A stretch of 64,000 nucleotides of DNA, from positions 1,617,317 through 1,681,316 of the forward strand of contig SIJG01000011.1 in the NCBI GenBank assembly GCA_023374025.1, in the 5' to 3' direction. How positions within the stretch are numbered: position 1 is the stretch's first letter; each line of letters starts with the position of its first letter. The notes under the pieces were generated by a model. It was given only the letters and a program-made list of their open reading frames with translations. It was not told the DNA's origin and made no database searches. Source of the stretch: Heterodera schachtii. Its lineage: Eukaryota; Nematoda; Chromadorea; Rhabditida; Heteroderidae. Below, in pieces: positions 1 to 9,536 of this stretch. Position numbers and translations under genes: made by a program.

Positions 1-6
1 TTTCAG

Positions 7-1744
7 GTGAAGTGCCCTTTCTGCGTCTTCAGAACACTTTGGTCGCTGAATTCTTCCCCATTGTTGATTTGGTCGGCAAAAAAGTAATTTTATTTGAGAC
101 CTAATTTTGGAAAAATTATGTGAAAATTGGGACCCGGCGGTTCTGTTAGGCGTCGCCGGGGAACAACCAAGAAAATAAGTAAAATTAAAAAAATAGTGTC
201 AAAACCACCAAAAAATGTATTGATTTGTTTAAGAAATTTTCAGGGAATTCGTCCGTCGAATACGCTAAGCGCTGCTGAACAGGCGGACATTCAGGCGTTC
301 TGCTCACTGATTGAAGAAACGCTGCGAAACGCCGAAGTTGGCACCACATTTTGCGACAAATTATTAATTTACATATAGTTTTATACCTTTTAGAAATATT
401 TGTCATGGCTTGACGACGAATCCTACGAATTGGTGACCAAAAAAAGGTAAAAAAAAAGAGCAATTTATTTTTTAACTGACGGGACGAATTTTGTATAAGA
501 AATATTTTCGCAACAAATAACAAACTGATGAAACTGGGGCCAAAATTTTTTGGAAAAATTTTTTTAAATTTAATTTTCAACATTTTGAATCCTTATTAGG
601 TTATTTGACGGTGCAAATGTCTTAAAAAGCAAAAGATTGATAAGTCCACTTAGTTTCTGAATTTTTTTTTTTTTTTTGCATTTTTTACTCTGAATAAAAT
701 TGTGTGTTAGCTGTAAAAAGTGCCTACAATTCCTTAAGGTACGGCAGCGTTTACTTGTGGCCTTTGAATTGGCTGCTGCCGACGCTCAAACGGCGCGAAA
801 TGCACAATTATTTGGGGGACATCGGCTGGGCGGACCTTCCAATGGCCAAAGTGGCGGAGCGATGCGACAAATGGTAAATTTCGGGGGGGGGGGGGGGGGT
901 CGTTTACCAAAAAATTCTCAAAAAAAAAAACTTTTGATTTCCCTCTCCCCAAGAGAAAATATGAAAAAAAAAATCAAAATCTAAGAATTTTTTCAGGAAA
1001 AAACACATGGAAATGGTTTCTTTCTAACAAAATAAGACAAAATAAAAATTTTTAAAAATGAAAAAATTTAATTGTTAAAAACCATAAAATTCTTGAAGGT
1101 CTGCGAAATTTATCACTCACTTTTCCGGTTTTTCAACTGTTTTTTCAAAAGAAAAATTTTTATACTTATTCTTCGATAGAAACTTTCATAGAATAAATTA
1201 TTATTTTACTTTTTTTTTCTTTAAAATATTTTGGCCTTGGTAATTTTTTTTTAAATTTTCTTGAGTGAGAGTAAATTGTCATTAAAATGCAGGTATATGC
1301 ATAAACATCATACAATATGTGCAAACTAAACAAGTACGCCTTGGTATTCCGCATTTTTTGTCCGAATTTGAAGTTGGGGAATTGAATTCATTCCGGGAAA
1401 CCCGAACTGTTCGGCCCATGGTTAGGGCCCGGATTAAGGTTACACGCTTTATTTTGTGTTTGTTCAGTTTCCACGCGCTTTCCATCAAATTGGGCCAGCA
1501 GCAATTCTTTGTGGGCGACCAACCGACCGAACTTGGCAAGCAGTTCAACCATTTCCATGTTCCAGTTTCATACAAATGTTTATTTCTGTTGTTTTCTGCA
1601 GATGCACTCGCTTTTGGCCATTTGTACACCCTTCTGACCACGGAAATGCCAAACAAAGCAATTGTGGAGACATTGAGCAAATACCCAAATTTGATCGCTT
1701 TTTGCAAGACAATTGACAAGGAATATTTCAGTCAAAATTTTTAA
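7..1744 (+). CDS. mtx-2: Metaxin-2-like protein, 5' truncated by window edge
   Basis: Metaxins are GST-fold proteins of the mitochondrial outer membrane that act with the SAM complex in beta-barrel import; in nematodes MTX-2 also links mitochondria to transport motors. Exons I assign, all joining in frame, are 7-83, 244-336, 394-446, 739-873, 1468-1535 and 1602-1744. The product starts within a thioredoxin-like half (GEVPFLRLQNTLVAEFFPIV), passes KYLSWLDDESYELVTKK and YGSVYLWPLNWLLP, and ends with the typical C-terminal GST-like helices (QQQFFVGDQPTELDALAFGH, then LSKYPNLIAFCKTIDKEYF). The intron at 1536-1601 only gives the family motif PTELDALAFGH if a GC donor is used. The start codon and first exons lie left of the window. 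Assignment to metaxin-2 rather than metaxin-1 is from recognised motifs and is less certain than the family. Confidence 0.82.
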
Positions 1745-1766
1745 AACAAATTTTATGTTGACGCTC

Positions 1767-1772
1767 AATAAA
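1767..1772 (+). terminator. Poly(A) signal of the metaxin gene
   Basis: AATAAA lies 22 bases after the TAA at 1742-1744, a usual spacing for nematode 3' ends. Confidence 0.5.
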
Positions 1773-2094
1773 ATGAATTTATTAATCAACCGCGACGCCT
1801 CCCAGTCTTTAACGCATGAATCCAGCAGAAGAATTTTGGGCAGAGTTATGTATGGATCTGGGACTGAAATGGTGGCCAAATTTAGGGATGAAACCGTACA
1901 CTGACTGGATTTATTACCTATGTATATGTAAGAAAATTCGACAGTTTGACCCACATAAAAAATTTTGTTTTTAATGATAAAAACGTGTTACCAGGGGTTT
2001 TAGTGACCGCTGATCATGAATTATGAACTCTATTTGACGAATTTCAGAACCCCTAACCCAAAACTCGAACTTTTTTTGAACTAGAAATTTGTTA

Positions 2095-2503
2095 AATTTT
2101 AATTTTTTTTTTTTTGTTTTTAAAAGTCATGAAAATATGTTTCCAATGATTTTTGTGGTCGCTGATCACGAATCCGGCATCTATTTCGACCATTTCCGAA
2201 TCGCGGACCTGAATTCGAAGAAAAAATCCAAAACTCAAATTTTCGGTTTTGACGTTTTTGGTTCAAACTTTGTTTAAATACATGTAAACGAAGTGAAAGT
2301 CATCCATCATTGCTCAAATAAAAGATCTTTTAAACCATTTTAGACAAAAAATCGAAAAATTTGAATTTTCGACTTTGTTTGAGTTCAGATCCGGGATTCA
2401 GAATTGGTCAAAAAGATGCCAAATTCGTGATCAGCGACCACAAAAACCTGTGGAAACATATTTTCATGACTTTTAAAAACAAAACAAAAAAAAATTCGAA
2501 AAA
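2095..2503. repeat. Fold-back (inverted repeat) element
   Basis: Two arms of about 190 bases are reverse complements. The left arm runs from about 2100 (AAAGTCATGAAAATATG, GTGGTCGCTGATCACGAAT) to about 2270. The right arm, about 2360-2500, reads back through the same words. The left flank (1990-2080) and the tandem duplication region (8940-9090, 11770-11940) carry diverged relatives, so this is a dispersed family. I could not fix the exact ends or a target duplication. Confidence 0.6.
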
Positions 2504-2583
2504 GGCAGGGGACAAAAACACTTGAAACACGTTTTTAGTCGGACCCCGAATTTAGCCGCGCCGGTTTTAAGATCCCATAAGAA

Positions 2584-3333
2584 CAGGGGTGTTATCGCCA
2601 AAACCTAAAAACCCGGCAAACCAGTTGAAATACCCGGCAAAAATTTTCAAAAACCCGGCAAAAACCCGGCAATTTTTTAGGTTAATTCTTCACTGTAAAA
2701 AACGTCAAAAACATTTAAACAATATATTATCACCACTTTTTCACCTGTTTGAGCAAGTTTGGCAATGAAAGAAAATAATTGTGAACATTTAGGCACGAAA
2801 TTTTTGAATTGAATTTGATTGAAATAAGAGAATTCAACAAAGGTATGCCAATACTATTCCTCTCGTCCGTTTTGATGTTCTTGAGAACAGAAAAAGACAG
2901 ATTCACAAAAGGCATTGGAAGGGAAAATTGATAGAATTGCAGAGACTAGTGATTTGAGCAGGACAAAATTAGGATTAGGATTTTTGAAAATAGCCGCCCA
3001 TTTTTCATCCACGTTTTTCCTATTGAACCGGTCGCCCTCGAGTTCCTAAGTAACATTGGAAATGAAATCATAAATAGATTTTTGCGACATTCTGCTAAGC
3101 TAGAGACTAGAGATCGAATAAAATAAACCTGAATAATGAACGTTAGCTATAGTTGGCTCTTAATTTTGGTGAAATGTTTAATAAAATTCAAATAAATGAG
3201 TATAGAACAGGAAACCCGGCAAAAAAACCAAAACCCGGCAAAAAACAGGCAATTTCAAAAACCCGGCAAAAACCCGGCACGGACCCCAAAAACCCGGCAA
3301 ATGCCGGGTTTACCAGGTAAAATAACACCCCTG
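2584..3333. mobile_element. Non-autonomous hAT-type transposon, 750 bp
   Basis: The ends are CAGGGGTGTTAT and ATAACACCCCTG (terminal inverted repeats of at least 12 bp). They are flanked by an exact 8-bp duplication CATAAGAA at 2576-2583 and 3334-3341. An 8-bp duplication with CAGGG-type ends is the signature of the hAT superfamily. Both subterminal regions are filled with the word AACCCGGCAAA and variants (about 2607-2672 and 3212-3300). No transposase reading frame is present, so the element would depend on a transposase elsewhere. Confidence 0.85.
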
Positions 3334-3757
3334 CATAAGAATGGGACTCCCAATTTTCTCAATTTCCAGATTTTCCGTGATTTTGTGCATGTCCAGGGAT
3401 TTACATTAGATTTTTTGAAAATTGCAAAAGACATAATGCCAAATATTTCTGAACGGCTTCGTAACACTTCAGAAATTATTCATTTTAGCTCACTTTTTTT
3501 TGACAAACTCTGTTGAAATTAAAAGAAAAATTCCCAGCGTTCCTTAATTTTTTAAAGAAATTGGCTCATATTAAATACCAGTTTTTTGACTAATCTGTTT
3601 AATAAATTATTCCAATTAAAAATTTTCCGGCGCGCCTTTAGACACCGCCCGAATCCCATCCCTTTATAAAAAATCGCTAAATTTAATGCAACATTTATGA
3701 AAAAATTTTCACAAAATTGGTTTAATTAGAAAAAGATTATATATATTTTTAATACCA

Positions 3758-4471
3758 ATGTCTTATCCTAGCTTTTTAAGCAACATGTCAATTGACCAAT
3801 TGTGTGAAATTTTCTCCAAAATGAAGCTGGTTGATCAGCAGTTGCACGGGGACACTGAAAAAAGTGGGGACGAGTCGAAGCCGAATTGGGAACATCACAA
3901 TTTTGGTTGGCACATTGACCAACAGCTGCTGCATGGTGGGGACGTATCTGTACAGCGACTGTTGGCTATGAAGCCAAGGAAGCCACCAGCAAAACCATCT
4001 GACCCCAGATGTGTTTGTTGCCACAGATGCGGGAGCAAAGGTTATACGTAAGGATGACACCCCCAACTCGTACTAGGCCAACTCGTACTGTTTTTCGACA
4101 AAAAATGTCATAACCTTTTTCAAAATTAACCAAATCAAATATTCTTGGTATAATTTAATTGGCCTTTAAGGTTCTCTGTTTCTTTGCAAAATTCAAAAAT
4201 TAAAACAATTAATCTGTCATTTTCAACAGGACATCTTGCGGCCAAGTGTTCCAGCGGGGGCGAGCGCTGTTTCTGCTGTGGCAAACTTCAATTGCACAGT
4301 TCCGATGAATGCCCAAATCGCCATCCCGGCTCATTTGGGAAGGGACTCAAATGTTGGAATTGCGGGGGCGCACATAAAATGACGCGCTGCAACATGCCAA
4401 AGTGGTGCAACACGCACAACACCTGGCACAACAGATGCTGGCTGAACAGCGTGGGAACGGTGGAGGGATGA
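3758..4471 (+). CDS. CCHC zinc-knuckle protein, two exons
   Basis: Exons 3758-4040 and 4230-4471 join in frame to give 174 residues. The junction falls inside the first knuckle and completes it (CHRCGSK|GHLAAKC, a perfect CX2CX4HX4C), which is strong support for the splice. Two related Cys/His clusters follow, CX2CX5HX4C (CCGKLQLHSSDEC) and CX2CX3HX4C (CWNCGGAHKMTRC), and then a Trp/His/Cys-rich end (CNTHNTWHNRC). CCHC knuckles bind single-stranded nucleic acid, so an RNA- or DNA-binding role is inferred. The N-terminal 90 residues look like no domain I know. Clustered knuckles also occur in retroelement Gag proteins, but no protease or polymerase is nearby. No specific orthologue recognised. 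Confidence 0.7.
4041..4229 (+). other. Intron with a dispersed-repeat fragment
   Basis: Around 4075-4130 the intron carries CTCGTACTGTTTTTCGACAA and related words. The same stretch recurs at about 8600-8660 and 11447-11520 inside the tandem duplication, so a repeat has landed in or seeded this intron. Confidence 0.5.
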
Positions 4472-5175
4472 AGATGATTTTGAAAAGATTTAAAAAAATA
4501 TTTCGAGCAAATGAGTGGGGACGTATTACGTATGATTTGTTGATTTTTGCTGCTCTTTTGAAATGTTATTGATAAATTATTTTAAATATTATAATAATTA
4601 TTGTCGAAAAAGGAATGAAACGGGATTAATTCTGTAGCAAATAAACGTTCAGCTGGTTTGATGCTTCTAGGATATCTTTATTTTTTCCATATTTTACATC
4701 CATATTTCGGAATTTTCACATAAATTGAAAAAATACACCCCTAAAGAAGGGAAAATTTTTGGAACTGTTGAAAATAAGTGCTTAAAATGAAATATTTTGG
4801 AAAAAATTTTCTTGAACAAAATCCGTGTAGAAAATTTTTTTTTTTTTTTTGCAAAAATTTATATTGCAATTTTTCATTTTCTAAGTTCAATATTATAAAA
4901 CATATCGGTTATACATATGAGCTGCTGATTAATGATCATCCAGCTCCCTTTCTTTCTATCATTGAAATTTAATTATTTTTGCCTTAATCTATAAATAATT
5001 TATTATACTTTTTTTTCTCTAAAATATTTTGGCCTTGGTAATTTTTTTAACTAGCGAGGTCAGCGCCTTCGGCGCATCCCCCGCTAGGTAGTACGATTGT
5101 ATTATAGGATTATGAATGATAAAATCGACTGGCTCGGCTGCTTCGCGGCCTCGCATCCTTTTCTTGGCTTTTTCT
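4472..5175. other. Intergenic, AT-rich; poly(A) signal and a GC-rich hairpin
   Basis: AATAAA at 4639-4644 could end the zinc-knuckle transcript. The rest is low-complexity A/T. At about 5050-5090 there is a GC-rich patch with a hairpin (GCGCCTTCGGCGC). It marks the edge of the minisatellite block and recalls the GGCCGCTTCGCGGCC hairpins further on. No gene seen. Confidence 0.5.
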
Positions 5176-5660
5176 CCAATCACTGGGACTCAACCCACCA
5201 ACATTCCAATTCACTGGGACTCAACACTCCAGCATTCCAATCACTGGGACTCAACACTCCAGCATTCCAATCACTGGGACTCAACACTCCATCATTCCAA
5301 TCGCCAGCACTTAACCCACCAACATTCCAATCACTGGGACTCAACCAACTAACATTCCAATCACTGGGACTCAACCTACCAACATTCCAATCACTGGGAC
5401 TCAACCAACTAACATTCCAATCACTGGGACTCAACCCACCAGCATTTCAATCACTGGGACTCAACCCACCAGCATTTCAATCACTGGGACTCAACCAACC
5501 AAATTCCAATCACTGGGACTCAACCTACCAACATTCCAATCACTGGGACTCAACCAACTAACATTCCAATCACTGGGACTCAACCCACCAACATTCCAAT
5601 CACTGGGACTCAACCAACCAAAATTCCAATCACTGGGACTCAACTTCAACAAATTTCTTT
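5176..5660. repeat. Minisatellite array 1, 30-bp unit, about 16 copies
   Basis: The unit is 30 bp and contains TCACTGGGACTCAACC followed by a variable CCACCAACATTCCAA-like half. Variants differ at a few positions; one unit (about 5301) is diverged. One unit is 29 bp, shifting phase near 5505. Because 30 is a multiple of 3, several frames stay open; I do not regard these as genes. The array is followed by CAACAAATTTCTTTAGCATT and a GGCCGCTTCGCGGCC hairpin. Confidence 0.92.
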
Positions 5661-5699
5661 AGCATTTTTACTTTTTGTGTTCCTTGGGATGTTGAACAG

Positions 5700-5850
5700 T
5701 TGGGGAGGGCTCGGCCGCTTCGCGGCCTCGTACGGGGCCTACGGCCCCAACCACCCCCCCCCCTCCCCCTCTCCCCTTACACCTATTTTCTGCGCCAAAG
5801 GTACTCGCTCGGCCGCTTCGCGGCCTCGTACGGGGGCCTTCGGCTCTCCA
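5700..5850. repeat. GC-rich hairpin repeats between the arrays
   Basis: GGCTCGGCCGCTTCGCGGCC and its continuation CTCGTACGG occur at about 5708 and 5811, and again at about 6380. A variant lies at about 5130. GGCCGC and GCGGCC pair around a 3-base loop. The stretch between the arrays is otherwise C-rich. Confidence 0.75.
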
Positions 5851-5879
5851 ACAATTTTCTGCGCCACCACCATCATTTA

Positions 5880-6330
5880 ATCACTGGGACTCAGTTCTCC
5901 GGCATTCCAATCACTGGGACTCAACCCTCCAGCATTTCAATCACTGGGACTCAACTAACCAACATTCCAATCACTGGGACTCAACTAACCAACATTCCAA
6001 TCACTGGGACTCAACCCTCCAGCATTTCAATCACTGGGACTCAACTAACCAACATTCCAATCACTGGGACTCAACCCTCCAGCATTTCAATCACTGGGAC
6101 TCAACCCTCCAGCATTTCAATCACTGGGACTCAACTAACCAACATTCCAATCACTGGGACTCAACCCTCCAGCATTTCAATCACTGGGACTCAACCCTCC
6201 AGCATTCCAATCACTGGGACTCAACCCACCAACATTCCAATCACTGGGACTCAACCCACCAACATTCCAATCACTGGGACTCAACCCACCAAAATTCCAA
6301 TCACTGGGACTCAACCTCAACAAATTTCTT
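5880..6330. repeat. Minisatellite array 2, same 30-bp unit, about 15 copies
   Basis: This is the same family as array 1, with its own mixture of variants (CTAACCAACATTCCAA and CCTCCAGCATTTCAA alternate). It ends in the same flanking sequence as array 1 (CAACAAATTTCTTTAGCATT, a TTGGGATATTGAACAGTTGG-type stretch, then the GGCCGC hairpin). The array plus its 3' flank was therefore duplicated as a block. Confidence 0.92.
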
Positions 6331-6494
6331 TAGCATTTTTAACTTTTTGTGTGCCTTGGGATATTGAACAGTTGGGGAGGGCTCGGCCGCTTCGCGGCCT
6401 CGTACGGAAGACTTCGTCCCCCTCAAGAATTTTTGCAAGATTGAAAATTCAATCATGGCCTTGCCCAGATTTGTACGTTAATGTTGGTGATTGC

Positions 6495-6690
6495 TAGAGC
6501 TAAAAAAAAGCACTAAAAATCGCGAAAAATGCATTAAGGCACGAAAATCCCGAAAAAGTCAAAAAAAAAGGCAAGGCATAATAAAAGTGAACGTAGAAGC
6601 CTCAAACCAAATGAAAATGCGTTTTTTATGCTTAATATATCGAAACTAGTGCGCAGAAAAAAAGGCATATGCCTCAAAATGCGAGCTCTA
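6495..6690. mobile_element. hAT-type miniature element (MITE 1), 196 bp
   Basis: Ends are TAGAGCT and AGCTCTA with an exact 8-bp duplication GTGATTGC at 6487-6494 and 6691-6698. The inside is rich in AAGGCA words. It forms the left boundary of the tandem duplication. Confidence 0.75.
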
Positions 6691-9099
6691 GTGATTGCTC
6701 AATTTGAAAAGAAATTTGAATAAATACAGAATGCCAAAAGATTTTTAACTTTACAGCAGAAATAATTGCCGATTCCAAGTGCACTCATTTAACCTTTATA
6801 TTTTTCTATAAGAATCATGAAATTTTTGTATTTCCAAAAGCCGTTTAGACTCCTCCGATTCAAAAAGCATTCAAAGTCTCTTCCAAGAGAATAAATAGGA
6901 AATTGGACATTCAGAACCAATGAAAAAAGCAATTATTTCAAAGTCTTGTGCTGTCTCTTATTGCTCAAGCAGTACAGAATAAAATGAATTTTCCTGGCAC
7001 TGAAACGTTTAGAGAAATGCCAATCATTCACCAGCAGAAGAAGCAGGAAGTGGTGGACAGTGATGACGACAGCACGACCTCCTTCTCGTCCTCATATTCG
7101 TCCTCCTCCTCCAGCTCTTCGAGTTCAACAGAGTGCCAAAGCCCTCTGTTGAAATTGGGCGGCCGAACGCTGTTCAACAAGCCGACAATTTGCAGAAAGG
7201 TTGCCATTACAAAACACTCATGGACAAAGGGCACGGCGGAGGCCAATTTAAATAAAAATGCCGTTCCCATTGTATGAAGTTCAAAATTAATTTGGATAAT
7301 TCGGATTAAGATGGATTGGGCAGTTCGATGGCGAGCGCCAATAGGCCCATAAATTTAAAAATTGAAATTCGATGAATTTGATGAAAATAGGCATTTGATG
7401 TAAAAGCATTACAAAAAGGTACATAAACGGAGTGGTTCTCAAAATGATGACAAAAGTGCCAAAAAAAAGTAGGCTAAAACCACATCTCTGCTGGCTTTAG
7501 GCATTATTTCTGTCCCAAATGCGTAATTTTTGTTCTTATTGCCACCGAAATGTTTGATGCCATTCCCCCTATATTCTCCAGCAGAAATGGCATCTCCAAC
7601 ATCCAAAAAACCGAAGTGGATCAAAGAAGAAATTTTTAATGAATTGTAAAGAAAATAAAAATAAATTTGGATTAAAAGCGTATAACTGAGTCAGTGCAGC
7701 TCATATAAAAGCAATCGTTTACAAAATAAAGCCTAAACTTGGCTTAGCCCAAGCCTAGGCCTAGTCTAAATCTTAGGCTTAAGTCTAAAGCTTAGGCATA
7801 CTCTAAGCCGTTGTACGAGTTGTCATGACACCAAAAAACCGGGCACAGACCTCTCAAAATTAGTCAGATGCTGGTTTATAGGGAAAAATGCCCTTCCGGA
7901 CTAAAGCAACTGTATAAGGCAGAGGATCTTAATGACTTCCAAAATTTTAGTTTTTACACTCTCTCCCCCTCTAATTAAGGGAACGCCAATCAGCGCCAAT
8001 GGCACCGCTTTTGCCGATCAGCAGAACAAAATGTTAGTTTTGTTTGTTTGTTTGTATTTTGATGAACTCTTAAAATGGTGCCTTTTATCACTTCCCATGA
8101 ATCGGTCGCTTTTATTTATTTAGCCTAAAAAGTAAAGCAAAAATAGGATTTTGGGGGCTTAGGGACATCCGCTGGTGAAGTGATTGAGTGCAATTCATTT
8201 TTCCCTGATCGCCTAAACAGCTTTAAATTAGCGATTGAAAGTGATTGTAGCCGATCATTTGATCCTCAATTAACTTTTAAAAATTTAAAATAAGAGAATT
8301 AATGTTCCTAATAAATAAGAAGACAGTGTTTTTATCAGCAGGGCTTGAAAAATGCAATTTGAATCCGATTTTGAACATAGGCGCAAAATGAGATTTTAAA
8401 ATTTTGAATTTTCGACTTTTTGTTCGAAAAATATTATTCCATAAATGGGTTTATACTTCTGATCCACAAAAAAGTCTCATTGTTAAATGATTTTGGAAAA
8501 AAGGAGCACGGAAGACGGAGCTAATAGTTGGGCACCCGAGCGAGCCCACGCCCCACCCACTGGCCACCGGACGGCACCCAATTCATATACGGCACCGACT
8601 CATACTGTTTTTCGACAAAAAACCGTAATACTATTGTCAAAAGCGACCAAATTAGTCATTCTTGGTTCATTCTATAGCACTTAATTTTTTATATCACCCT
8701 TCAAAATTCAAAAAATTTTACCAGTTTTCAAAAAAGATATACCAAAAATAGTAAAAACGGTTTTTTTTGTCCATGACTTTTTTCAAACATGAACAAATTT
8801 TCATGGTGATATAGAAACTTTAAGGGCTCAAGAATGTTTATTTTGGTTGATTTTGACAAAAGTTATCACAATTTTTGGTAATGGTTCAGTTTGTCTCCCC
8901 TCCCACCATTTTTTTGAAAAAAATATTTTTAATTTAAATCATAAAAATATGTTTTAGGCGGGTTTTCTGCTCATTTTCATGTTTTTTAATCTGGTTCGGA
9001 CCAAAAGCTCAATTTTGAGTTTTTGACTTTTTGTTCGAGTTCGGGTCAGGGGTTCGAAATTGGCATTAAATGGATACTGTGTTCGGGATCACTGATTAG
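6691..9099. repeat. Tandem duplication, copy A (about 2.41 kb)
   Basis: This matches 9537-11951 nearly base for base, with scattered substitutions and 1-2-bp indels. It includes the Ser-rich reading frame, a stretch of TTAGGC-like words (7740-7800), a dispersed repeat at about 8215-8395 also found at 36051-36190, and fragments of the fold-back family at 8940-9090. Sequence identity looks very high, so the event is recent or the copies are being homogenised. Confidence 0.92.
6984..7277 (+). CDS. Possible Ser-rich acidic protein (or first exon), copy A
   Basis: The reading frame starts MNFPGTETFREMPIIHQQKK and has an acidic run (VVDSDDDSTTSF) followed by about 15 serines with few interruptions. 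It ends in a basic, non-repetitive part (CRKVAITKHSWTKGTAEANL). There is no signal peptide, transmembrane helix or recognised domain. A short second frame (MASPTSKKPKWIKEEIFNEL, 7587-7649) preceded by a possible CTCCAG acceptor might be a downstream exon; its end is conserved in copy B. Reality as a gene is uncertain: the strongest argument is that the frame survives in both copies. Confidence 0.3.
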   Translation: MNFPGTETFREMPIIHQQKKQEVVDSDDDSTTSFSSSYSSSSSSSSSSTECQSPLLKLGGRTLFNKPTICRKVAITKHSWTKGTAEANLNKNAVPIV

Positions 9100-9536
9100 T
9101 AGGGCTCGGAAAAACATTGATATAAAATCGCAAATATGGCCATAAATATGGACCAAAAATCGCGAAAAAGGCACTATAATAGGCACCAAAAAATTGAAAA
9201 AAAAAGGCATGAAAAGGCACAAAAATCCAGAAAAAGGCATGAAAAAAGGAATTTAAAATTTTTTATTAAGGATTTTAGAGAGCAAAACTAACCAAAAAAC
9301 TTAATTTTGGTCATTTAAATGTTTATTAAAAATTTTATAATGTTTTCGAAAAAGGAAAATTTTTAATGCCAAAAAGGCATTTAAGGCACGAAAATCCCGA
9401 AAAAGTCAAAAAAAAGGCAAGGCATAATAAAAGTGAACGTAGAAGCCTCAAACCAAATGAAAATGCGTTTTTTATGCTTAATATATCGAAACTAGTGCGC
9501 AGAAAAAAAGGCATATGCCTCAAAATGCGAGCTCTA
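9100..9536. mobile_element. Chimeric hAT miniature element at the duplication junction
   Basis: The left end (TAGGGCTCGGAAAAACATTG) is that of MITE 2 at 11952. The right end (GCGAGCTCTA) is that of MITE 1 at 6690. Its flanks do not match each other: CTGATTAG on the left (9092-9099), as beside MITE 2, and GTGATTGC on the right (9537-9544), as beside MITE 1. This is what recombination between two elements would leave. Confidence 0.8.

Noticed and set aside
5176..6330. CRISPR-like array
   Set aside because: The 30-bp units are directly adjacent with no spacers, and the genome is eukaryotic.
5097..6497. Long open frames rich in repeated decapeptides (SLGLNPPTFQ, ITGTQPTNIP)
   Set aside because: They arise because the 30-bp tandem unit is a multiple of three; several frames and both strands stay open and there is no gene structure around them.
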